From Massilia sp. NR 4-1 (GTDB lineage: Bacteria > Pseudomonadota > Gammaproteobacteria > Burkholderiales > Burkholderiaceae_D), in assembly GCF_001191005.1 (NCBI RefSeq), contig NZ_CP012201.1, forward strand, positions 372,001 through 436,000: a DNA stretch of 64,000 bases, in the 5' to 3' direction. The position numbers and the translations under genes are program-made. Below the pieces are notes generated by a model. It was not told the DNA's origin. It was given only the letters and a program-made list of their open reading frames with translations, and made no database searches. This document shows, in pieces, positions 20,308-28,741 of the stretch. How positions within the stretch are numbered: the stretch's first letter is position 1; the number at the start of each line of letters is the position of its first letter.

Positions 20308-21528
20308 ATGACATCCACTGTATCAACGGCCGTGCTGCGCGAGGATGCGCGCGTGATCGGCCTCGTCGGCCTGGCGCACGGCGTGTCCCATTTCTACCAC
20401 CTGATCCTGGCCGGCCTGTTTCCCTGGCTGAAGCCGGCTTTCAATCTCTCGTATTCCGAGCTGGGCTTGCTGATGACGGTGTTTTTCGTCATTTCCGGCA
20501 TCGGCCAGGCGCTGGCCGGCTTCGTGGTGGACCGCGTCGGCGCGCGCCGCGTGCTGTTCTTTGGCGTCGCCATGCTGGGCGTGTCGGCGCTGGCGCTGTC
20601 GGCCGCCACCAGCTATACCATGCTGATGCTGGGCGCGCTGCTGGCGGGCGTGGGCAATAGCATCTTCCACCCGGCCGATTACACCATCCTCAACCAGCGC
20701 GTGTCGAAGCAGCGCCTGGCCCACGGCTTTTCGGTGCACGGCATCAGCGGCAATATCGGCTGGGCCGCCGCGCCGCTGCTCCTGACGTCGGTGGCGGCCC
20801 TGGCCAGCTGGCGTGCGGCGCTGCTGTGGGCGGCCGTGTTGCCCTTCGGCGTGCTGGCCATCCTGTTCCTGAACCGCCATGCGCTGCGCCCCGACCCCAT
20901 CGTCAAGGCCAAGGCCGATGCGCCGCCAGGGGCGGGGCTGGATTTCCTGCGCTTGCCGCAGGTGTGGATGTGCTTCGCCTTCTTCCTGCTGACGGCGATC
21001 GCCCTGGGCGGCATCCAGAGTTTCGCCTCGGCCAGCCTGGTCAAGCTGTACGGGATGTCGCTGCAGCTGGCGACCAGCGCTTATACCGCGTATATGCTGG
21101 CTTCGGCCGGCGGCATGCTGCTGGGCGGCTTTGTCGGCGCGCGCAGCAAGGACCACGACCGCAATATCGCCATCGCCTTCGCCTTGGCGGCGCTGCTGGC
21201 CGTGCTGCTGTCGCTGGCCCTGGTGCCGGCCTGGACGGCGTTTGCGATGATGGGCCTGATCGGTTTCTTCTCCGGCGTGGCCGGGCCGTCGCGCGACCTG
21301 ATGATACGCGCCGCGGCGCCGAAGAACGCCACCGGCCGCGTGTATGGCGTGGTGTATTCGGGCCTGGACAGCGGCCTGGCCATCGGTCCGCTGCTGTTCG
21401 GCGCGCTGATGGACGCCAACCGGCCGTCCTGGGTTTTCCTGTGCATCGCGCTGTTCCAGGCGCTGGCGATCGCGACGGCGGTCGGCGTGGGTGGAAATAC
21501 CCGTGCCATGCAGCTCAAAAATGCTTAA
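20308..21528 (+). CDS. MFS transporter, probable small-molecule exporter
   Basis: The 406-residue protein has about 12 hydrophobic segments in a 6+6 arrangement typical of the major facilitator superfamily. A motif-A-like DRVGARR sits between helices 2 and 3 (about residue 72). The N-terminal LVGLAHGVSHFYHLILAGLFPWL resembles the fosmidomycin-resistance (Fsr)-like branch (given here as HGVSHFYHLILAGL). It is divergent from an AraC regulator, as in nitroimidazole or multidrug exporter pairs. The substrate cannot be read from sequence. An AT-rich hairpin overlaps its stop codon. Confidence 0.87.
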   Translation: MTSTVSTAVLREDARVIGLVGLAHGVSHFYHLILAGLFPWLKPAFNLSYSELGLLMTVFFVISGIGQALAGFVVDRVGARRVLFFGVAMLGVSALALSAATSYTMLMLGALLAGVGNSIFHPADYTILNQRVSKQRLAHGFSVHGISGNIGWAAAPLLLTSVAALASWRAALLWAAVLPFGVLAILFLNRHALRPDPIVKAKADAPPGAGLDFLRLPQVWMCFAFFLLTAIALGGIQSFASASLVKLYGMSLQLATSAYTAYMLASAGGMLLGGFVGARSKDHDRNIAIAFALAALLAVLLSLALVPAWTAFAMMGLIGFFSGVAGPSRDLMIRAAAPKNATGRVYGVVYSGLDSGLAIGPLLFGALMDANRPSWVFLCIALFQALAIATAVGVGGNTRAMQLKNA

Positions 21529-21543
21529 AATTATCAGCATTTT
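21518..21543 (+). terminator. AT-rich hairpin at end of the MFS gene
   Basis: AAAATGCT (21518-21525) pairs with AGCATTTT (21536-21543) across a 10-nt loop and overlaps the stop codon. The arms are AT-rich and the rraA start follows within 30 nt, so termination may be partial. Confidence 0.45.
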
Positions 21544-21565
21544 GATAACGCTTGCAGGATAAACC

Positions 21566-22060
21566 ATGAGCTTCGCAACCACCGACCTGTGTGACGACAA
21601 CATCCCCTTGCTGGAGGATGGCCGCCTGGCCGTGCTGCCGCCTTCCTTCCGCCATTTCGGCAAGCGCGTCCGCTTCAGCGGCCGCGTCACCACGCTCAAG
21701 GTGTTCGAGGACAACGCCCTGGTGCGCGCCATGCTGGAAACCCAGGGCAATGGCAATGTGCTGGTGGTCGATGGCGGCGGCAGCCTGCGCTGCGCCCTGG
21801 TGGGCGGCCAGCTGGCGCTGCTGGCCCAGGATAACGGCTGGGCCGGCATCATCGTCGATGGCTGCGTGCGCGACAGCGAGGAAGTCAATTCCTGTGAAAT
21901 CGGCGTGCGCGCCCTGGGCACCCATCCGCGCCGCAGCGTGAAAAAGGGCGCGGGCGAGCGCAATGTGCGGGTGCAGATCTGCGGCGTGCCGGTGAATCCG
22001 GGCGACTGGATCTATGCCGATGCCGATGGTGTGCTTGTGGCGCAACAAAAACTCGCCTGA
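21566..22060 (+). CDS. rraA: RraA family protein (RNase E regulator / HMG aldolase fold)
   Basis: The 164-residue protein matches the RraA family. E. coli RraA binds RNase E and lowers its activity, while related proteins act as 4-hydroxy-4-methyl-2-oxoglutarate aldolases. Seen here are the N-terminal TTDLCDDN, the glycine-rich VLVVDGGGSLRCALVGG (about 66-82), the WAGIIVDGCVRD segment (about 92-103) and the C-terminal PGDWIYADADGVLV. The GGxLA plus RD pattern needed for aldolase chemistry appears present, so an enzymatic role cannot be excluded. It has its own strong terminator. Confidence 0.88.
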   Translation: MSFATTDLCDDNIPLLEDGRLAVLPPSFRHFGKRVRFSGRVTTLKVFEDNALVRAMLETQGNGNVLVVDGGGSLRCALVGGQLALLAQDNGWAGIIVDGCVRDSEEVNSCEIGVRALGTHPRRSVKKGAGERNVRVQICGVPVNPGDWIYADADGVLVAQQKLA

Positions 22061-22100
22061 TTGCCGTCCCCAAGCGCTGCCGGACAGCGCCTTGCCGAAA

Positions 22101-22127
22101 AATGCCCCGACAGCCGGGGCATTTTGC
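22101..22127 (+). terminator. Intrinsic terminator of rraA
   Basis: AATGCCCCG (22101-22109) pairs with CGGGGCATT (22115-22123) around a 5-nt loop and continues into a short T-run, 41 nt after the rraA stop. Confidence 0.8.
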
Positions 22128-22405
22128 ATATTGGGCTGGAAAATCCCGCCTGAAATTCGGGCATTTTTCACGCTGCGAAAAGGTAATTTCATAATGCGGA
22201 AAGTGCTGCTGCGCAAGCACATTATTTGCTCTCATTCTGAGAAATGTCTTTCCGTATCATGGGAAATGAAAATTAAGTCATTGAAACTTAAGGAATAAAA
22301 TTTGCTCATATGTCTTATATAAGACCATTGTTGCGCTGAACAAATCGTCCTATGATGTTTCTAACGGATTTCGTTTTTTGTTTAGTCAGTCAATAGGAGA
22401 GCACC
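22128..22405 (+). promoter_or_regulatory. Long aceA leader with 14-bp palindromic operator candidate
   Basis: This gene-free stretch is clearly AT-richer than the surroundings and precedes isocitrate lyase. It holds a perfect 14-bp palindrome, GTCTTATATAAGAC, at 22312-22325, about 80 nt before the aceA ATG. Such a site suits a dimeric regulator, for example of the GntR type; the regulator is not identified. A ribosome site AGGAGAG precedes the start. No open frame here looks coding. Confidence 0.6.
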
Positions 22406-23704
22406 ATGGCAACTCGTGAACAGCAAGTGGCAGAACTGCAAAAAGAATGGGACACCAATCCGCGCTGGAAAGGCATCAAGCGTGCCTATACCGCCGACGA
22501 TGTGGTGCGTCTGCGCGGTTCCCTGCAAATCGAACACACCATCGCCAAGAAGGGTGCGGAAAAACTGTGGAACCTGGTGAACAACGAGCCTTTCGTCAAC
22601 GCCCTGGGCGCGCTGACCGGCAACCAGGCCATGCAGCAAGTCAAGGCCGGCCTGAAAGCGATCTATCTGTCGGGCTGGCAGGTGGCGGGCGACGCCAACC
22701 TGGCCGGTGAAATGTATCCCGACCAGTCGCTGTATCCAGCCAACTCGGTGCCGATGGTGGTCAAGCGCATCAACAATACCTTCCAGCGCGCCGACCAGAT
22801 CCAGTGGTCCGAAGGCAAGGATGACATCGACTTCTTCGCACCCATCGTGGCCGATGCGGAAGCCGGCTTCGGCGGCGTGCTGAACGCCTTCGAACTGATG
22901 AAGTCCATGATCGAAGCGGGCGCCTCGGGCGTGCACTTCGAAGACCAGCTGGCCTCGGTGAAAAAATGCGGTCACATGGGCGGCAAGGTGCTGGTGCCAT
23001 CGCGCGAAGCCGTGGAAAAACTGACCGCCGCCCGGCTGGCTGCGGACGTGATGGGCACTTCGACCCTGGTCATCGCCCGTACCGACGCCGAAGCGGCCGA
23101 CCTGCTGACCTCGGACGTGGACGAAAACGACCGTCCTTTCTGCACCGGCGAGCGCACCGTGGAAGGCTTCTACAAAGTGCGTCCGGGCATCGACCAGTCG
23201 ATCTCGCGCGCCCTGGCTTACGCGCCGTACGCCGATCTGGTGTGGTGCGAAACCGGCAAGCCGGACCTGGCTTTCGCCAAACAGTTCGCCGAAGCCGTGC
23301 ACGCCAAGTTCCCCGGCAAGATGCTGGCCTATAACTGCTCGCCTTCGTTCAACTGGAAGAAAAACCTGGACGACGCCACCATCGCCAAGTTCCAGAAAGA
23401 GCTGGGCGCCATGGGTTACAAGTTCCAGTTCATCACCCTGGCCGGCTTCCACGCCCTGAACTACGGCATGTTCAACCTGGCCCACGGCTATGCGCGCCGC
23501 CAGATGTCGGCCTTCGTGGAACTGCAGGAAGCCGAATTCGCCGCCGCCGAAAAAGGCTTCACCGCCGTCAAGCACCAGCGCGAAGTCGGTACCGGTTATT
23601 TCGACGCCGTGACCCAGACCATCCAGCAAGGCCAGAGCTCGACCACGGCCCTGCACGGTTCGACCGAGGACGAACAGTTCTTCGACACCCAGAAAGTGGC
23701 TTAA
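22406..23704 (+). CDS. aceA: Isocitrate lyase
   Basis: AceA cleaves isocitrate to succinate and glyoxylate, the first step of the glyoxylate shunt used for growth on acetate and fatty acids. The 432-residue length matches short bacterial isocitrate lyases. The catalytic loop KKCGHMGGK starts near residue 186, with C188 as the active-site cysteine. The metal/substrate region around DADTGFG is represented by VADAEAGFGG (about 148-157), and SPSFNWKK lies near 312. The ribosome site GGAGAG fits the chosen ATG. It is monocistronic: long leader before it, strong terminator after it. Malate synthase is not in the window. Confidence 0.97.
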   Translation: MATREQQVAELQKEWDTNPRWKGIKRAYTADDVVRLRGSLQIEHTIAKKGAEKLWNLVNNEPFVNALGALTGNQAMQQVKAGLKAIYLSGWQVAGDANLAGEMYPDQSLYPANSVPMVVKRINNTFQRADQIQWSEGKDDIDFFAPIVADAEAGFGGVLNAFELMKSMIEAGASGVHFEDQLASVKKCGHMGGKVLVPSREAVEKLTAARLAADVMGTSTLVIARTDAEAADLLTSDVDENDRPFCTGERTVEGFYKVRPGIDQSISRALAYAPYADLVWCETGKPDLAFAKQFAEAVHAKFPGKMLAYNCSPSFNWKKNLDDATIAKFQKELGAMGYKFQFITLAGFHALNYGMFNLAHGYARRQMSAFVELQEAEFAAAEKGFTAVKHQREVGTGYFDAVTQTIQQGQSSTTALHGSTEDEQFFDTQKVA

Positions 23705-23759
23705 GCCCGCGGGTGGAAAACCTGGTTTTTGCGTGAAGTTCGCCTGATTCCAAGGCGCT

Positions 23760-23796
23760 GGCCGCAGCGGGATGCCGTCCCGCCGCGGCCTTTTTT
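23760..23796 (+). terminator. Intrinsic terminator of aceA
   Basis: A 13-bp stem with one mismatch (23760-23772 with 23778-23790, core GGCCGC/GCGGCC and GCGGGA/TCCCGC) is followed by six Ts (23791-23796). Confidence 0.88.
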
Positions 23797-23876
23797 GCAT
23801 GCGCCGGACATGCAGCTTTTGGCGCGCCGGGCGTTCTCTGGGATAATGCGGGGTCATACTTACAGGAATCACCACG

Positions 23877-24797
23877 ATGTTCAGTTACCGCCACGCCTTC
23901 CACGCCGGGAATCACGCCGATGTCTTGAAGCACTTTGTCCTGATCCAGCTCTTGAAGTACCTGAATCAGAAAGATGTCGCTTACAGCTATATCGACACCC
24001 ATGCCGGCGCGGGCGTGTATGCCCTCGACAGCGCCCAGGCCACCAAGACCGCCGAATTCGAAACCGGCATCGCGCCGCTGTGGGAGCGCGACGACCTGCC
24101 GGCGCCGCTGGCCGAGTACGTGCAGGTCATCAAGGACATGAACCCGAGCGGCAAGATGCGCTACTACCCGGGCTCGCCTTACTGCGCCGACATCGTGGCC
24201 CGCGAGCAGGACCGTCTGCGCCTGTTCGAGTTGCATCCGGCCGATGCCAAGCTGCTGGACGAGAATTTCCGCAAGCTGGAACAGCACGCGGCGGCCCAGG
24301 GCAAGCGCCCCGCCACGCGCGGCAAGCGCGTGATCGTCAACCGCGCCGATGGCTTCATCGGCCTGAAGGCGCTGCTGCCGCCGCCGTCGCGCCGCGCCCT
24401 GGTGCTGTGCGACCCGCCGTATGAGGACAAGCAGGACTACCGCAAGGTGATGGACATGCTCAACGAGGCGCTCAAGCGCTTCCCGGGCGGCACGTACGCG
24501 GTCTGGTATCCGCTGCTGCAGCGCATCGAGGCGCGCAATTTCGCCGAGCGCATGAAGCATCTGCCGGCCGCCAGCTGGCTCAACGTGACGCTGTGCGTGT
24601 CCACGCCCGGCCCGGACGGCATCGCCCTGCACACCAGCGGCATGTTCATCGTCAATCCGCCGTACACGCTGGAGCCGATGCTGAAGCAGGTCATGCCCTA
24701 TCTGGTGAAAGTGCTGGGACGCGACGCCGGCGCCAAATTCACGCTGGAGAGTGGCGAAGCGGCCACAGGCCGCAAAGGCGGCGCGCGTTCGGCGTGA
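23877..24797 (+). CDS. rlmJ: 23S rRNA (adenine2030-N6)-methyltransferase RlmJ
   Basis: RlmJ methylates A2030 of 23S rRNA using S-adenosylmethionine. The 306-residue protein begins with the family signature MFSYRHAFHAGNHADVLKH and carries the amino-methyltransferase motif DPPYE at about residues 179-183 (consensus D/N-P-P-Y/F). The middle region YIDTHAGAGVY (about 38-48) corresponds to the SAM-binding loop. The C-terminal ~25 residues are Gly/Ala/Lys-rich and probably disordered. It is somewhat longer than the E. coli protein because of a basic insert near residue 145 (GKRPATRGKR). It stands alone between terminator and promoter. Confidence 0.94.
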   Translation: MFSYRHAFHAGNHADVLKHFVLIQLLKYLNQKDVAYSYIDTHAGAGVYALDSAQATKTAEFETGIAPLWERDDLPAPLAEYVQVIKDMNPSGKMRYYPGSPYCADIVAREQDRLRLFELHPADAKLLDENFRKLEQHAAAQGKRPATRGKRVIVNRADGFIGLKALLPPPSRRALVLCDPPYEDKQDYRKVMDMLNEALKRFPGGTYAVWYPLLQRIEARNFAERMKHLPAASWLNVTLCVSTPGPDGIALHTSGMFIVNPPYTLEPMLKQVMPYLVKVLGRDAGAKFTLESGEAATGRKGGARSA

Positions 24798-24813
24798 TGC
24801 TCGCTATAAAAAC

Positions 24814-24841
24814 TGTTGTCACGGCTGAATTAAGGCGTATA
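24814..24841 (+). promoter_or_regulatory. Sigma-70 type promoter of the EAL-HDOD gene
   Basis: TTGTCA (24814-24819) and TATATT (24836-24841) are separated by 16 nt, located about 40 nt before the start of the EAL-HDOD gene. Confidence 0.6.
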
Positions 24842-24880
24842 TTCTGATCTATATACGATGGCAAGCAGTGGGGGCTGCTC

Positions 24881-26155
24881 ATGACAATCGCATTAGAAAA
24901 AGACGCCGTACCCATGCCGTACGCGAATCAGTTTTTTCTGGCCCGTCAACCTATCCTCAACCGCAAACAGCGCCTCGTCGCTTACGAGCTGCTGTTTCGT
25001 AATGCCGAATGCAGCGAGGCCAATGTGCAGGATGGCGTGTCCGCCACGGCCTCGGTCATCGCCCACGCTTCCGAACTGGGCATGGGCCAGGTGGTGGGCG
25101 ACCAGCTGGCCTTCGTCAATGTCGACACCGTTGCTCTGATGAGCGACTTCATCCGCTTTTTGCCGACCGACAAGGTCATTCTCGAAGTGCTGGAATCGGT
25201 CGAGGCCACGCCCGAGGTGCTGGCCCGCATCCAGGAACTGAAGGCGGCCGGCTTCAAGTTCGCGCTGGACGATGTGGTGGCCGAATCGGCCAGCCTGCAG
25301 CTTTTGCAGCCGCTGATGGACGTGATCAAGATCGATATCCGCCAGACCGGCGGCAGCGCGCTCGACACGCTGGCGCGCGCGCTGCGCAATCCGCGCCAGA
25401 AGCTGCTGGCCGAGAAGGTCGAAACGGTGGAGGAATTCCAGCGCTGCATGGACCTGGGCTTCGAATATTTCCAGGGCTATTATTTTGCGCGGCCCGTGAT
25501 CCTGAGCGGCAAGAAAATCGCCCCGTCCCAGCTGGCCATCATGCATTTGCTGGACTTGCTGAATACCGACGCCGACCAGCGCGAGATCGAGCGCAGCGTC
25601 AAGCACGACCCCCTGATCACCCTGAATCTGCTGCGCCTGGTGAATACGCCGGCCGTGGGCGCGCGCTTCCGCATCAATTCCGTGGGCCATGCGCTGATCG
25701 TGCTGGGGCGGCGCCAGTTGCAGCGCTGGCTGCAGATCCTGCTGTATGTGAAGACCGGGCAGGTGCCCGAATTCGATTCGCCGCTGTTGCAGATGGCGAC
25801 CACGCGCGGCAAGACCATGGAACTGATGATGGAGCATCTGCGGCCGGAGCAGCGCATCGGCGCCGATATCGGCTTCACGGTCGGCATCATGTCGCTGATG
25901 GATGCGCTGTTTTCGGTGCGCATGGGCGAAATCCTGCAAAGCGTGAACGTGCTGGACGAGGTGCGCGACGCCTTGCTGCACCGCCAGGGCGACTATGGCC
26001 GGATGCTGTCGCTGATCGAGCTGATCGAATGCGCCACCGAGGGGCCGGAGCTGACCCGCATCCTGCACCAGCTGGAGCTGGCGCCCTCCGAACTCTATGC
26101 CATCCAGCTGGCCGCCTGCGACTGGGTCAGCGAATACACCCACGGCGTGCAATAG
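24881..26155 (+). CDS. EAL-HDOD signalling protein with degenerate EAL
   Basis: The 424-residue protein joins an N-terminal EAL-like domain (about 15-215) to a C-terminal HDOD domain (about 220-410), the YuxH-type arrangement. The phosphodiesterase motif position reads YELLF instead of EALLR, and several metal-binding acidic residues of active EAL domains are not evident, so it probably binds or transmits rather than degrades cyclic di-GMP. Related proteins regulate virulence, motility or biofilm in several bacteria. It has its own promoter and no partner gene. The start shown is the first ATG; a second ATG follows 12 codons later. Confidence 0.88.
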   Translation: MTIALEKDAVPMPYANQFFLARQPILNRKQRLVAYELLFRNAECSEANVQDGVSATASVIAHASELGMGQVVGDQLAFVNVDTVALMSDFIRFLPTDKVILEVLESVEATPEVLARIQELKAAGFKFALDDVVAESASLQLLQPLMDVIKIDIRQTGGSALDTLARALRNPRQKLLAEKVETVEEFQRCMDLGFEYFQGYYFARPVILSGKKIAPSQLAIMHLLDLLNTDADQREIERSVKHDPLITLNLLRLVNTPAVGARFRINSVGHALIVLGRRQLQRWLQILLYVKTGQVPEFDSPLLQMATTRGKTMELMMEHLRPEQRIGADIGFTVGIMSLMDALFSVRMGEILQSVNVLDEVRDALLHRQGDYGRMLSLIELIECATEGPELTRILHQLELAPSELYAIQLAACDWVSEYTHGVQ

Positions 26156-26219
26156 CCGGCAACTGGCGTGCCGGGTCCAGTGGCAACGCGGACCCGGCGT
26201 CCCCCTTCGTTCCCGGTGT

Positions 26220-26957
26220 TTACTGGGCCAGCAAGAGGAAGACCGTGGGCTTCTTATGGAAGTCCGGCGTCTTGCCGGCGGCGAGCTGGGCCTTCCACTG
26301 GGCGCTGCTTTGCGTGCGGATGCTTTCCGACGGCAGGCTGATGTCGGTGGCGACGCAGATCAGGGTGCTGCCGGCGCAGCTGGCGAGCAGGGCGTCCAGC
26401 ATGGCGGCGTTGCGGTAGGGCGTTTCGATGAAGAGCTGGGTTTGCTTGTCCTGGCGCGAGCGCGCTTCCAGTTCCTTCAGGCGCTTGGCGCGCGCCGCCG
26501 CGTCGGTGGGCAGATAGCCGTTGAAGGCGAAGCTTTGGCCGTTCAGGCCGCTGGCCATGATGGACAGCAGCAGCGAGGAGGGACCGACCAGCGGCCGCAC
26601 CGGAATGCCGTGCTGGTGCGCCAGGCGCACCAGGTCGGCGCCGGGATCGGCCACGGCGGGCACGCCCGCTTCCGACAGCAGGCCGGCGTCCTGGCCGGCC
26701 TGGAGCGGCGCCAGCAGGGCGGCCAGGGCTTGCGCCGGCGTGTTCACATTCAATTCCTCGATGCGGATTTCCTGCAGCGGGCGCGCCAGCGGATGCCGGG
26801 CGTTGACCAGTTTCAGGAAGGCGCGCGCCGTCTTGGCGTTCTCGGCGACGAAATAGCCGAGGCTGGCCGTCAGGGCTTGCACCTGCTCGGGGATGACGTG
26901 GGAGAGCGCTTCGGTTTCGCCCAGGGTGTTGGGGATCAGATAAAGAGTGCCGGGCAT
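26220..26957 (-). CDS. RsmI-like SAM-dependent methyltransferase
   Basis: The 245-residue protein belongs to the tetrapyrrole-methylase/RsmI fold. It starts PGTLYLIPNTLGE, close to the GxLYLVxTPIG start of RsmI, and contains GLLSEAGVPAVADPG (about 87-101) and RPLVGPSSLLLSIMASGL (about 114-131), which match the SAM-binding and active-site loops. It is shorter than RsmI (about 280-290), so it is more likely a paralogue of unknown substrate than the 16S rRNA C1402 ribose methyltransferase itself. The frame is open upstream to 27227 but that overlaps maf. The ATG at 26957 sits 5 nt after the maf stop, indicating an operon. Confidence 0.82.
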   Translation of the reverse strand: MPGTLYLIPNTLGETEALSHVIPEQVQALTASLGYFVAENAKTARAFLKLVNARHPLARPLQEIRIEELNVNTPAQALAALLAPLQAGQDAGLLSEAGVPAVADPGADLVRLAHQHGIPVRPLVGPSSLLLSIMASGLNGQSFAFNGYLPTDAAARAKRLKELEARSRQDKQTQLFIETPYRNAAMLDALLASCAGSTLICVATDISLPSESIRTQSSAQWKAQLAAGKTPDFHKKPTVFLLLAQ

Positions 26958-26962
26958 GGTGT

Positions 26963-27568
26963 TTATTTGGTGGTGAAGAAGGAAACGCCGGCGGCGCGCA
27001 GCATGCCGCTCAGGGCGATCAGCGGCAGGCCGGTGAGGGCGGTCGGGTCGCTGGCATCGATGCGTTCGAGGATGGCGATGCCGAGCGCCTCGTTTTTCGC
27101 GCTGCCGGCGCAATCGTAAGGCTGTTCGATGCGCAGATAGGCATCGAGCTCGGCATCGGGCAGGTCGCGGAACTGGACGACGGTCTGGATATCTGCCACC
27201 TGGGCGCTGCCGTCGCGCCCATCCCACAGGCAGAGCGCGGTATGGAAGACCACTTCGCGGCCGCGCATTTTCTGCAGCTGGGCCAGGGCGTTCGCATGGT
27301 TGCCGGGCTTGCCGATCTGCTCCTGGTCCAGCGTGGCGACCTGGTCGGAGCCGATCACCAGCGCGCCCGGGTGGCGGGCGGCGACGGCGGCGGCTTTTTC
27401 GCGTGCCAGGCGCAGGGCGGTGGCCGCGGGCGTCTCGCCGGGCCGGGGGCTTTCATCGATGTCGGGCACGTCGACCGAGAACGGTATTTGCAGCCGGGAC
27501 AAGAGTTCGCGCCGGTATGCTGAGCTGGAAGCAAGAATCAGGGTGGGGGCGTTGCTTGTTGAGTTCAT
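26963..27568 (-). CDS. Maf/YceF-type nucleotide pyrophosphatase
   Basis: Maf-family house-cleaning pyrophosphatases hydrolyse modified NTPs; the YceF branch prefers 7-methyl-GTP. The 201-residue protein shows the N-terminal LILASSSAYRRELLSRL (about 10-26), VIGSDQVATLDQEQIGKPG (about 71-89) with the catalytic SDQV, and the C-terminal YDCAGSAKNEALG and GLPLIAL. Its position beside yceD-rpmF-plsX is the conserved YceF neighbourhood. ATG 27568 is chosen because it gives the usual length; an in-frame start at 27640 would add an unrelated tail. It is divergent from yceD. Confidence 0.92.
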   Translation of the reverse strand: MNSTSNAPTLILASSSAYRRELLSRLQIPFSVDVPDIDESPRPGETPAATALRLAREKAAAVAARHPGALVIGSDQVATLDQEQIGKPGNHANALAQLQKMRGREVVFHTALCLWDGRDGSAQVADIQTVVQFRDLPDAELDAYLRIEQPYDCAGSAKNEALGIAILERIDASDPTALTGLPLIALSGMLRAAGVSFFTTK

Positions 27569-27664
27569 GGAAATATTTTTTTCTGGCTCCGGGGCGGGAA
27601 TTGTTATATGCTCTGTGCGCCGTGGACGAATGGCCGACAAACGCGCGAAAAATCGCGCAAGTCT

Positions 27665-27694
27665 TTGACGCGGCGGCGAAAACCCTGTTATTAT
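27665..27694 (+). promoter_or_regulatory. Sigma-70 type promoter of yceD-rpmF
   Basis: TTGACG (27665-27670) and TATTAT (27689-27694) are 18 nt apart, about 29 nt before the yceD ATG. Confidence 0.7.
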
Positions 27695-27722
27695 CGCAGG
27701 TTTTCCAAGGGAATTTTAGTAC

Positions 27723-28217
27723 ATGGACGCTTTTGTGATCGACGCCTTTGAATTTTGTCGGACCAACAGCTTGCGTGAGGGCGTGATGCCCGTGGCTGAA
27801 ATGACCCGCTTGAGCAAGGAATGCGCCGATAACTCCGGTTCCATCACCTGGAAGGCGGAAGGCAGCACGAGCAAGCAGGGTTTCCCGCAGATGCGGCTCA
27901 GCGTGAGCGGCACGGTGCAATTGAATTGCCAGCGCTGCCTGACTCCGTTTGGCCATGCAATCGATTCCTCGACGCTGCTGATGTTCGGTAAAGACGATGC
28001 GCACGCCGACGAGATCGAAGAAATCATCGACGACGAGTCGATCGACGTGGTGGTAGGCACCCGTGATATGAAGCTGATGGACCTGGTGGAAGACGAGGCG
28101 CTGCTGGCCCTGCCGCAAGCGCCGAAGCACGAACAGTGTCCCGACGCCGCGCTGCTGGAGAAAGCGCGCAGCGAGAAGCCGTCCCCCTTTGCAGGCTTGC
28201 AGAGCCTGAAGAAATAA
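27723..28217 (+). CDS. yceD: YceD (DUF177) protein
   Basis: YceD/DUF177 is a small conserved protein almost always encoded just before rpmF. In bacteria and chloroplasts the family has been linked to 23S rRNA accumulation. The 164-residue product has the characteristic central Cys pair (LNCQRCLTP, about 63-71), an acidic middle (HADEIEEIIDDESID) and the C-terminal PFAGLQSLKK that typically ends the family. It lies 186 nt upstream of rpmF. Confidence 0.9.
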   Translation: MDAFVIDAFEFCRTNSLREGVMPVAEMTRLSKECADNSGSITWKAEGSTSKQGFPQMRLSVSGTVQLNCQRCLTPFGHAIDSSTLLMFGKDDAHADEIEEIIDDESIDVVVGTRDMKLMDLVEDEALLALPQAPKHEQCPDAALLEKARSEKPSPFAGLQSLKK

Positions 28218-28350
28218 AGAACAAAGCAGTAAGTGAAGAACGTGTCAAAACGCGTGTAGTAATCGAGTATTGGCATTGTGTAGTAGAGGTAGTAAAAGCA
28301 GTTGACGATGTCGGCCTGTCCGGCCGCAGGGATACTCGATTCGCATGTTA

Positions 28351-28379
28351 GTAATGCCGGTCGAATGTGTTAAAATCTT
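28351..28379 (+). promoter_or_regulatory. Possible rpmF promoter
   Basis: TTAGTA (28351-28356) and TAAAAT (28374-28379) are separated by 17 nt and lie 25 nt before rpmF. A good ribosome site (TAGGAG) follows. The -35 match is weak. Confidence 0.45.
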
Positions 28380-28403
28380 AGAACTTTAGTATTAGGAGTC
28401 ATC

Positions 28404-28586
28404 ATGGCAGTTCAACAGAACAAGAAGTCCCCTTCGAAGCGCGGTATGCACCGTTCGCACGATTTCCTGGTTGCCCCTAACCTGGCAGTCGAGCCAACCA
28501 CGGGCGAAACCCACCTGCGTCACCACATCAGCCCGAACGGCTTCTATCGTGGTCGCAAAGTGCTGAAAACCAAAAACGACGAGTAA
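28404..28586 (+). CDS. rpmF: 50S ribosomal protein L32
   Basis: L32 is a small protein of the large ribosomal subunit. The 60-residue sequence begins MAVQQNKKSPSKRGMHRSHD and ends with GFYRGRKVLKTKNDE, as in betaproteobacterial L32. The four-cysteine zinc motif found in some L32 proteins is absent, so this is the zinc-independent type. It follows yceD and precedes plsX, the standard order linking ribosome and lipid synthesis. A terminator separates it from plsX. Confidence 0.98.
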   Translation: MAVQQNKKSPSKRGMHRSHDFLVAPNLAVEPTTGETHLRHHISPNGFYRGRKVLKTKNDE

Positions 28587-28610
28587 TCGACGTTTTTGTT
28601 CGGCCTAGCC

Positions 28611-28658
28611 AAAAGCGGTGCAACGCAGGTGACTGACGTGGCGCCGCTTTTTCTTTTT
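28611..28658 (+). terminator. Intrinsic terminator of rpmF
   Basis: AAAAGCGGTGC (28611-28621) pairs with GCGCCGCTTTT (28641-28651) with one wobble pair, and a T-rich tract continues to 28658. It separates rpmF from plsX. Confidence 0.8.
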
Positions 28659-28741
28659 CCCCGGCTGCAAACAGCTTTGCAAACCGTCATTCTGAAATAC
28701 GCAGGCGCTGAAACCATCTCAGGAACGCCTTTTGCCCCGCA

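Noticed and set aside
22014..22298. Open frame between rraA and aceA
   Set aside because: It overlaps the rraA end and terminator, and lies in AT-rich regulatory DNA; no ribosome site.
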